From Thermohalobaculum sp964475765 (GTDB lineage: Bacteria; Pseudomonadota; Alphaproteobacteria; Rhodobacterales; Rhodobacteraceae), in the NCBI GenBank assembly GCA_964475765.1, contig CAYYZH010000031.1, positions 1-28,634 on the forward strand: a DNA stretch of 28,634 nucleotides, written 5' to 3'. Below the pieces are notes generated by a model. That model had not been told where the DNA came from, ran no database searches, and was given only the letters and a program-made list of their open reading frames with translations. Shown here piece after piece: positions 24,564 to 28,634 of this stretch (position 1 is the stretch's first letter; each line of letters begins with the position of its first letter). Position numbers and translations under genes: made by a program.

Positions 24564-24934
24564 GGGAGCAGCGTCTAATCATCGAGATGGGCTCCGGCAA
24601 CGACATGTACGGACAGAATTATACCAAGGCCGCAATCCGAGCCGTCGAGGATGCGATCCGTCATTCCTCGATCCCGCTCTTTAACGGGCTTGGGCTTTCG
24701 CACGATGTGATGCGCGTGCAGGTGACCATCGGCGCGCAGGATCCCGCGTCTGTGGATTGCGATGCGGTGGCCGGGCATCTGCCTCGAGGCCGGGCCGAGG
24801 TGAAGGCGGTCAAGGGTGGGCTCGATGTCATCAACGCTGACGCGGGCACCCATATCGTGATCGCCACAGCCGCAGTCGAGGCATTCCTGCCCGTCCAAGC
24901 CGGTGACTGGAAAGTGAGGCCGGTTACTGGATGA
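24560..24934 (+). CDS. Lin0512-family protein (second copy)
   Basis: This 124-aa paralog of the preceding gene shares IEMGSGNDMYGQNYTKAAIR, AVEDAIRHSSI, and later GLDVINADAGTHIVIATAAVE. The two differ across most of the middle, so they are old paralogs and probably distinct subunits. The start overlaps the upstream stop, so translation is coupled. Function is not known. Confidence 0.8.
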   Translation: MREQRLIIEMGSGNDMYGQNYTKAAIRAVEDAIRHSSIPLFNGLGLSHDVMRVQVTIGAQDPASVDCDAVAGHLPRGRAEVKAVKGGLDVINADAGTHIVIATAAVEAFLPVQAGDWKVRPVTG

Positions 24935-25063
24935 GACCCAAATGGTCTTGTTCTCCAGAAAATACCTCGCCGTTCGGTGCTTCCGCAAGGAATTGCCACG
25001 AAAGTCTTAAAGATCACTCGCGGATTGATCGTCGCACTTGTCGAAGCTAGGCTTTGCTGAGTT

Positions 25064-25396
25064 ATGTGGGGAACCCTCGTCTTGGACGATCCGAGTCCGA
25101 TCAAGGATGCAAAGCAGATCGCTCGCGCTGACAGCGTCAGGAAAGCCCTTGCCCGATTCTTGAAAGTGTCTCCCGACCTGCTCGGCGGTCCAGATGCATT
25201 TCAGGATGAAGCCATCACTTCGGAGCTGTCTGCGGCGCTAGAGGCCGTGGCTGGTGACGACGGTGGGCCCGAGCACTTCTCAGACGATCAGCGATTGCTC
25301 CTTTCGAGAGCGTTGCAGCTAAGTGAAGAGGAAGTTTTGTATCTGCTAGAATGCGCAGCAAATAAAGACGACGGACCTGATCGCGTTCGCTTGTGA
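25064..25396 (+). CDS. Hypothetical acidic protein, 110 aa
   Basis: I do not recognise this protein. It is acidic and looks helical, with RADSVRKALARFLKVSPDLLGG near the start and FSDDQRLLLSRALQLSEEEVLYLLEC near the end. The composition is protein-like in this frame and not in the others. There is no clear ribosome binding site. It lies in a run of unrecognised genes. Confidence 0.45.
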   Translation: MWGTLVLDDPSPIKDAKQIARADSVRKALARFLKVSPDLLGGPDAFQDEAITSELSAALEAVAGDDGGPEHFSDDQRLLLSRALQLSEEEVLYLLECAANKDDGPDRVRL

Positions 25397-25432
25397 TCTT
25401 GCTCAAGAGATTTAGATCTCGCCGCTCGATTT

Positions 25433-25444
25433 TCACCGGTAACA
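25433..25444. promoter_or_regulatory. Possible extra LacI-type operator
   Basis: TCACCGGTAACA repeats the 10-base core ACCGGTAACA of the operator at 9864-9879 but lacks a symmetric left half (TTTCACC instead of TGTGACC). It lies about 150 bp upstream of the gene at 25597. Chance occurrence is possible. Confidence 0.2.
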
Positions 25445-25566
25445 TCCCTGGCAAGGACATGACCTGACGGCCACATCGGCTTCTGAAAAGAGGTCGATCG
25501 GGAGCCCCCTCCCTATGGCGGTGAACCGTAAATGGGCCTTGATAACTGTCAACGCGATCGGCGATA

Positions 25567-25584
25567 TGTTCCACATAGGGAACA
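25567..25584. promoter_or_regulatory. TGTTCC-N6-GGAACA palindrome
   Basis: TGTTCC (25567-25572) and GGAACA (25579-25584) form a perfect palindrome with a 6-nt spacer. It ends just before the AAGGA ribosome binding site of the gene at 25597. This is the place of a repressor operator, possibly autoregulatory if the gene product binds DNA. Confidence 0.5.
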
Positions 25585-25596
25585 AAGGAAGTGCCG

Positions 25597-26382
25597 ATGA
25601 CCGGTATTTATTCCACGCTGCGCACAGGCGTTCTGGCACTGAAGGAAAGGACCGGCCTCAGTATGGCGCAAATGATGGATGGTGCGCGGTTGGATGAGCG
25701 TCAGATCAACTCGCGCTATCTGGCCAAGCTGTCGTCAGGCGCTTCGCAGTCGCGCGCACTGGCCACCCTGAACCACCTGATCCAGCGCCACGGGGCTCTG
25801 CCTCAGGAGTTGCTGGTGCCGCTCTTCTGCACAGAGGAGCATCAAGAGGCGCCCGCCGATGTTCCCAGCAGCCCGTATCATGACCGCATGAGCCAGACCG
25901 AATTTGAACTGGCCCTGCAAGACCGCGACTATCGGATCGATGACGTCAATGACCCGATCTGTCAGGTTCTCACGGTATTTGCACGGCCCAAACCTGATGA
26001 CGAGCGCTTCAAGGTTCTTGGTGTCGGGCGCGCCACCGTTCTTGCCATAGAAGCCGGTCTCAACTCTCCGAAGGCCCTCGAAGTCGCGCTGGCCAACAGT
26101 CCGAGCGAAACAATCGCACCGCTCCTCGACGCTGCAGCAACACTTGAAGCCGGTCGACCACTGACATCATCGCGGACGATGGCAGTTTTCGTACCGCCCG
26201 ATGTCTTGATAACTTGTGCCCTGGTTACATACTTACAGAGGATCGACTTTCTTGGAGTCGATGCGGTCGGCCACTATGCATCGGCACCAGCGGTCTCACG
26301 GGCGCGGAAACCGGGAGATCAGGCTCTCGCAGGGCCCACCGCAAGAATTCTTTCCGCAACTGACTTTCCTCTTCCGCTATGA
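25597..26382 (+). CDS. Unrecognised protein, possibly with helix-turn-helix N-terminus
   Basis: This 261-aa protein is not recognised. Residues about 8-65 (TGVLALKERTGLSMAQMMDG to TLNHLIQRHG) are helical and could form an XRE-like helix-turn-helix, which would fit the palindrome directly upstream. The middle (about 95-190) is mixed and the C-terminus is low in known motifs. AAGGA lies 7 nt before the ATG at 25597. Its last 158 bp overlap the 3' end of the convergent gene at 26225, so one of the two C-termini may be wrong or frame-shifted. Confidence 0.55.
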   Translation: MTGIYSTLRTGVLALKERTGLSMAQMMDGARLDERQINSRYLAKLSSGASQSRALATLNHLIQRHGALPQELLVPLFCTEEHQEAPADVPSSPYHDRMSQTEFELALQDRDYRIDDVNDPICQVLTVFARPKPDDERFKVLGVGRATVLAIEAGLNSPKALEVALANSPSETIAPLLDAAATLEAGRPLTSSRTMAVFVPPDVLITCALVTYLQRIDFLGVDAVGHYASAPAVSRARKPGDQALAGPTARILSATDFPLPL

Positions 26383-27061
26383 GGTCGGCGAACATTTCGC
26401 GGGTTGCACATCCAAACCAGTGTCCCCGAAACGGAGAGCTTGGCGGATAGCTGAAGTCCACCGTGTCTTTGAACATCATCCAGTGTTTGTTGGTCCAAGA
26501 AAACTGGGTGCCGTGTGACGCGCGCACATAGTTGACCGCCCAGTCCATGTTGTCCCACTTGCTCGCAACGATCCAATAGTTGAGCTTGATCAGATCGGGT
26601 ACCAGCCCGAGATGCCGCCATGCCTTGTCGATGTAAAGATCGCCACAATAGGCCAGGTTGCCTGAGATCTCGTGCGCAACCGAAGGGAACCGCTCGTAGG
26701 GTGGCCTCGCGGGATCATCCGGATGGATAGCCCCCAAAGCTCGGGCGGCGAAGCTGTAGAAACTGTCCCTGCCAAGCTCATCGTAGCGGTTTCCGAGTTT
26801 GCCAACAATTCGATCATTTTGATCAAGCAGGAATATCCAGAAGCTCGTCTTGCTAGAGAGGATGTTCTTTCGTGGGTCAAGCCAGCGTGTCACGTATGGA
26901 CCACCAGCCTCGATGTCATTCGTCAGTGCACCCATCTGCGCCAGCATGTCGATCACCACATTCAGGTCGGTGATCTGGACGGCACGAACGCCGTTCATCT
27001 CCAGGCGCTGCTGGTAAGATACGATCGCTTGTGCTGAGGTAAGCTCGTCGAAGACTCTCAT
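26225..27061 (-). CDS. Unrecognised protein, weakly acyltransferase-like
   Basis: This 278-aa protein shows SFWIFLLDQNDRIVGKLGNR followed later by GDLYIDKAWRHLGLVPDLI, an arrangement like the GNAT fold (a beta strand then a pyrophosphate-loop-like helix), but key residues are degenerate. Many Trp and Tyr residues lie in the C-terminal half. The last 40 residues are Pro/Arg/Ser-rich and overlap the convergent gene. AGAGGT precedes the ATG. It lies 189 bp downstream of a GntR regulator on the same strand. Confidence 0.6.
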   Translation of the reverse strand: MRVFDELTSAQAIVSYQQRLEMNGVRAVQITDLNVVIDMLAQMGALTNDIEAGGPYVTRWLDPRKNILSSKTSFWIFLLDQNDRIVGKLGNRYDELGRDSFYSFAARALGAIHPDDPARPPYERFPSVAHEISGNLAYCGDLYIDKAWRHLGLVPDLIKLNYWIVASKWDNMDWAVNYVRASHGTQFSWTNKHWMMFKDTVDFSYPPSSPFRGHWFGCATREMFADLIAEEESQLRKEFLRWALREPDLPVSAPVRPLVPMHSGRPHRLQESRSSVSM

Positions 27062-27250
27062 GATACACCTCTACTATCCCGGGTTTCAAATGCCCCACCT
27101 TGAGGCACCCCCCAACGCATTTTTTTATCTATTTTTGCGATACAATGAAGTGTGGTCTGCAAACCGTGGGGTTCTGACCTCTTCATTCGGCGTTTCGTTC
27201 AACCTTGGGGAGCACCTCGGTTGGCGGTTAGACGCGGGGGTTGCTCTGAC

Positions 27251-27955
27251 CTAAGGGGTGCTGAAATATTCGGGATGGCGAGACCTCAGCGGTTCGAAAC
27301 GCTGAAACAGCCTGCCGACATGCAGCTGCATTTCACGATAGGCGGCTTCCGGGTCACGGTTCCGGATGGCTGCAAGGATCTTTTCGTGTTCTTCGACGGT
27401 TTGCTGGAGATGCTCAGGTTCAGGCAGAGCGAGCATCCTCGGACGTTTCAATCTGGTCCAGATGGTTTCGAGGATCTCGAGTAAGCTGTCGAACCCGGTC
27501 GACGTCACAAGCACTTCATGAAACCTCTCATCTGCTTGGTAAAATCCCGTCTGATCATCGTCTTCCATGAGTAGCTTCTGATATCGAACCAAACGCTGAA
27601 GTTCAGAAAGTTGCTGATCAGTCCGCTCCACAGCGAGCTTTGCAACGACTGCGCCTTCAAGGGCTTGGCGCACGAAAACCGCTTCTTGGATTTCTGAAAG
27701 TGAGAGACGGGCAACCCATGTCCCGGACTGGGATTTGACATCGACCAGACCTTCGGCCGCCAGGCGGGAAAAAGCTTCACTTACCGGCGCGCGGGACACC
27801 CCCAACTGCTCACAGATGGGAACTTTTCGGAGCTTCGCGCCCGGCAGCAGATCTAGCTGCACAATGGCTGTCTTCAGAGAGGCGTAGACCCTCGAGGCAA
27901 GCGTTCCGGGCAATTTCTCGATGCCCGCAAGTTTCGACAAATCGGCTTCATTCAT
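27251..27955 (-). CDS. GntR-family (FadR/FCD) transcriptional regulator
   Basis: This 234-aa regulator has an N-terminal winged helix (ASRVYASLKTAIVQLDLLPG, then LGVSRAPVSEAFSRLAAEGLV) and a C-terminal FCD ligand domain with the helical segments typical of the FadR subfamily (DERFHEVLVTSTGF, EEHEKILAAIRNRD and HVGRLF, giving metal-type histidines). Characterised relatives respond to carboxylic acids. I chose the ATG at 27955: a longer frame from 28012 would run through a near-perfect palindrome (27975-27994) that looks like its own operator. Confidence 0.92.
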   Translation of the reverse strand: MNEADLSKLAGIEKLPGTLASRVYASLKTAIVQLDLLPGAKLRKVPICEQLGVSRAPVSEAFSRLAAEGLVDVKSQSGTWVARLSLSEIQEAVFVRQALEGAVVAKLAVERTDQQLSELQRLVRYQKLLMEDDDQTGFYQADERFHEVLVTSTGFDSLLEILETIWTRLKRPRMLALPEPEHLQQTVEEHEKILAAIRNRDPEAAYREMQLHVGRLFQRFEPLRSRHPEYFSTP

Positions 27956-27974
27956 ATCGCCACACTTTGCTTGA

Positions 27975-27994
27975 CTGACTAACATGTTAGTTAG
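27975..27994. promoter_or_regulatory. Palindromic operator upstream of the GntR gene
   Basis: CTGACTAACA/TGTTAGTTAG is a 20-bp palindrome with one mismatched pair, centred on CATG, 20 bp upstream of the chosen start. The TAACATGTTA core is the type of site GntR regulators bind, so autoregulation is likely. Confidence 0.7.
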
Positions 27995-28103
27995 CAAGCT
28001 CAAGATAATCAAGTAACCGGACTAAGAGAAAGCGTATTAGAATCAGAGACTTATTCTTAAGGGGCCCAGACGGGTAGAAGTCCGGCAGCGGCCTACAAAA
28101 CGC

Positions 28104-28526
28104 TTATCCCAGTTCGTTACTGGCGGCGCGTGATTGCAGGAAATCCCGGAGATCCAGAATCGATTTCCGCTCGAGAGATACGTAAACGAAGCCGAGATTG
28201 GTCCGCTCGGTGATCATCTCGCCGGGATAGGGCATGTAGCTGAGTTCGCGCGAGCCAAAAGACGGCGAAGCGGTGCCCACCTGCCACTCCGTAAGCAGCT
28301 GAACATCCACAAGTTTCAGGGACGGCCTGTCACCATCGGGCTGCTCGAGGGGCACTCCGGCGAGCCGCAGATAACTCATCTTGTCCTTGGCTTCGCGGAA
28401 TCCGTCGATGAACTGCTCGGCGAGAATCTGCAGCTCGCCCGCCTCATCCGCCTCGTGCATATGGGAGTGCAGATGGTCGCCATGGGCATGGTTGTGATCA
28501 TGCGGGTGGGAGTGATCGTGGGGCAT
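28104..28526 (-). CDS. His-rich N-terminus conserved hypothetical protein
   Basis: This 140-aa protein starts MPHDHSHPHDHNHAHGDH, a metal-binding type His/Asp stretch of about 25 residues. A compact domain follows with MSYLRLAGVPLE, LKLVDVQLLTEWQVGTASP, SFGSRELSYMPYPGEMI and LGFVYVSLERKSILDLRDFL. I cannot name the family. AAGGGG lies upstream of the ATG at 28526; a GTG at 28532 would be too close to it. The 11-bp array begins 31 bp upstream. The His-rich start resembles that of the hydratase subunit at 127-765. Confidence 0.7.
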   Translation of the reverse strand: MPHDHSHPHDHNHAHGDHLHSHMHEADEAGELQILAEQFIDGFREAKDKMSYLRLAGVPLEQPDGDRPSLKLVDVQLLTEWQVGTASPSFGSRELSYMPYPGEMITERTNLGFVYVSLERKSILDLRDFLQSRAASNELG

Positions 28527-28542
28527 CAGCACGCCCCCTTGG

Positions 28543-28587
28543 GCTGGGATTCACCCCGTATGGCAGGCGTATGGCACCTGTATGGCA
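28543..28587. repeat. 45-bp inverted copy of the left end
   Basis: This is the exact reverse complement of bases 1-45. It consists of GCTGGGATTCACC, a spacer C, and the first units of the 11-bp array. Beyond 28587 the array continues for 47 more bases that have no counterpart at the left end, because the left sequence ends. Confidence 0.9.
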
Positions 28588-28634
28588 TCTGTACCGCAAG
28601 CGTATGGCTCGCGTATGGCAGGCGTATGTACACC
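28558..28634. repeat. Tandem 11-bp array, seven units
   Basis: Seven head-to-tail 11-bp units run to the end of the window: starts at 28558, 28569, 28580, 28591, 28602, 28613 and 28624. The consensus is GTATGGCA plus three variable bases. Units 1, 2, 3 and 6 carry the full GTATGGCA, unit 5 has GTATGGCT, unit 4 GTACCGCA and unit 7 GTATGTAC. The period is close to one helical turn. The array may continue past the window. Confidence 0.95.

Noticed and set aside
27111..27140. Phage or horizontally acquired segment at the T-rich stretch
   Set aside because: It is a short AT-rich patch ahead of a gene start, better explained as a promoter region; no mobile gene is near.
1..28634. Transposon or genomic island bounded by terminal inverted repeats
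   Set aside because: The interior has essential housekeeping genes (thrS, infC) and no transposase, integrase or recombinase.
1..28634. Circular plasmid closed at the shared ends
   Set aside because: The 45-bp copies are inverted, not direct, so the ends cannot be joined as a circle by overlap.
28558..28634. CRISPR array
   Set aside because: The repeat is only 8 bp with 3-bp spacers; CRISPR repeats and spacers are each over 20 bp.

Overview
The window looks like a draft-genome scaffold from a marine alphaproteobacterium, most likely the Rhodobacterales (Roseobacter group). I base this on GC-rich coding sequence, the ThrRS and IF-3 sequence types, RTX and Hint secreted proteins, DUF4399, DUF6502 and DUF5666 genes, and a LacI-controlled sugar ABC cassette. 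A run of 10 N lies inside thrS, so this is assembled draft sequence. The first 45 bases recur exactly, inverted, at 28543-28587. They are part of an 11-bp tandem repeat array that fills the right end.

Layout, left to right. (1) 127-2794, minus strand: an ECF sigma factor and its membrane anti-sigma factor, followed with little spacing by a three-subunit metalloenzyme. It resembles cobalt nitrile hydratase but has the beta subunit split in two genes, the architecture and gene order of thiocyanate hydrolase. Divergent from it is a secreted DUF4399 protein (2885-3316); the shared intergenic region holds two mirrored ECF-like promoters. (2) 3363-4580, minus: a DUF938 methyltransferase and infC, whose true start is an ATA codon. 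(3) 4754-10969, minus: a sugar ABC system (LacI regulator, ATPase, binding protein, two permeases) ending in a cytochrome b561-like protein. A pair of near-perfect LacI-type operators lies between regulator and ATPase. (4) 11107-15139: DUF6502 and DUF5666 lipoprotein genes on minus, divergent from a fasciclin lipoprotein and a double-fasciclin/RTX protein on plus. (5) 15289-20740: a periplasmic MBL-fold protein, a GNAT/FemAB-like protein, a small membrane protein, thrS, an AraC/GyrI-like regulator and an AIG2/GGCT-like protein. (6) 20839-22632, minus: an RTX/Hint secreted protein. (7) 22993-24934: a ketopantoate-reductase-like dehydrogenase divergent from two overlapping Lin0512-family genes, with a 13-bp-arm inverted repeat between them. 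(8) 25064-28526: mostly unrecognised genes, a GntR/FCD regulator with a palindromic operator, and a His-rich protein downstream of the 11-bp array.

The parts most worth following up are the ECF sigma/anti-sigma pair joined to the split-beta hydratase, the possible second ECF target at the fasciclin gene, the 11-bp helically phased array, and the dehydrogenase/double-Lin0512 cassette. No tRNA, rRNA, CRISPR array, transposase or phage gene was seen. The only stretch above 300 bp without a confident gene is 22633-22992.
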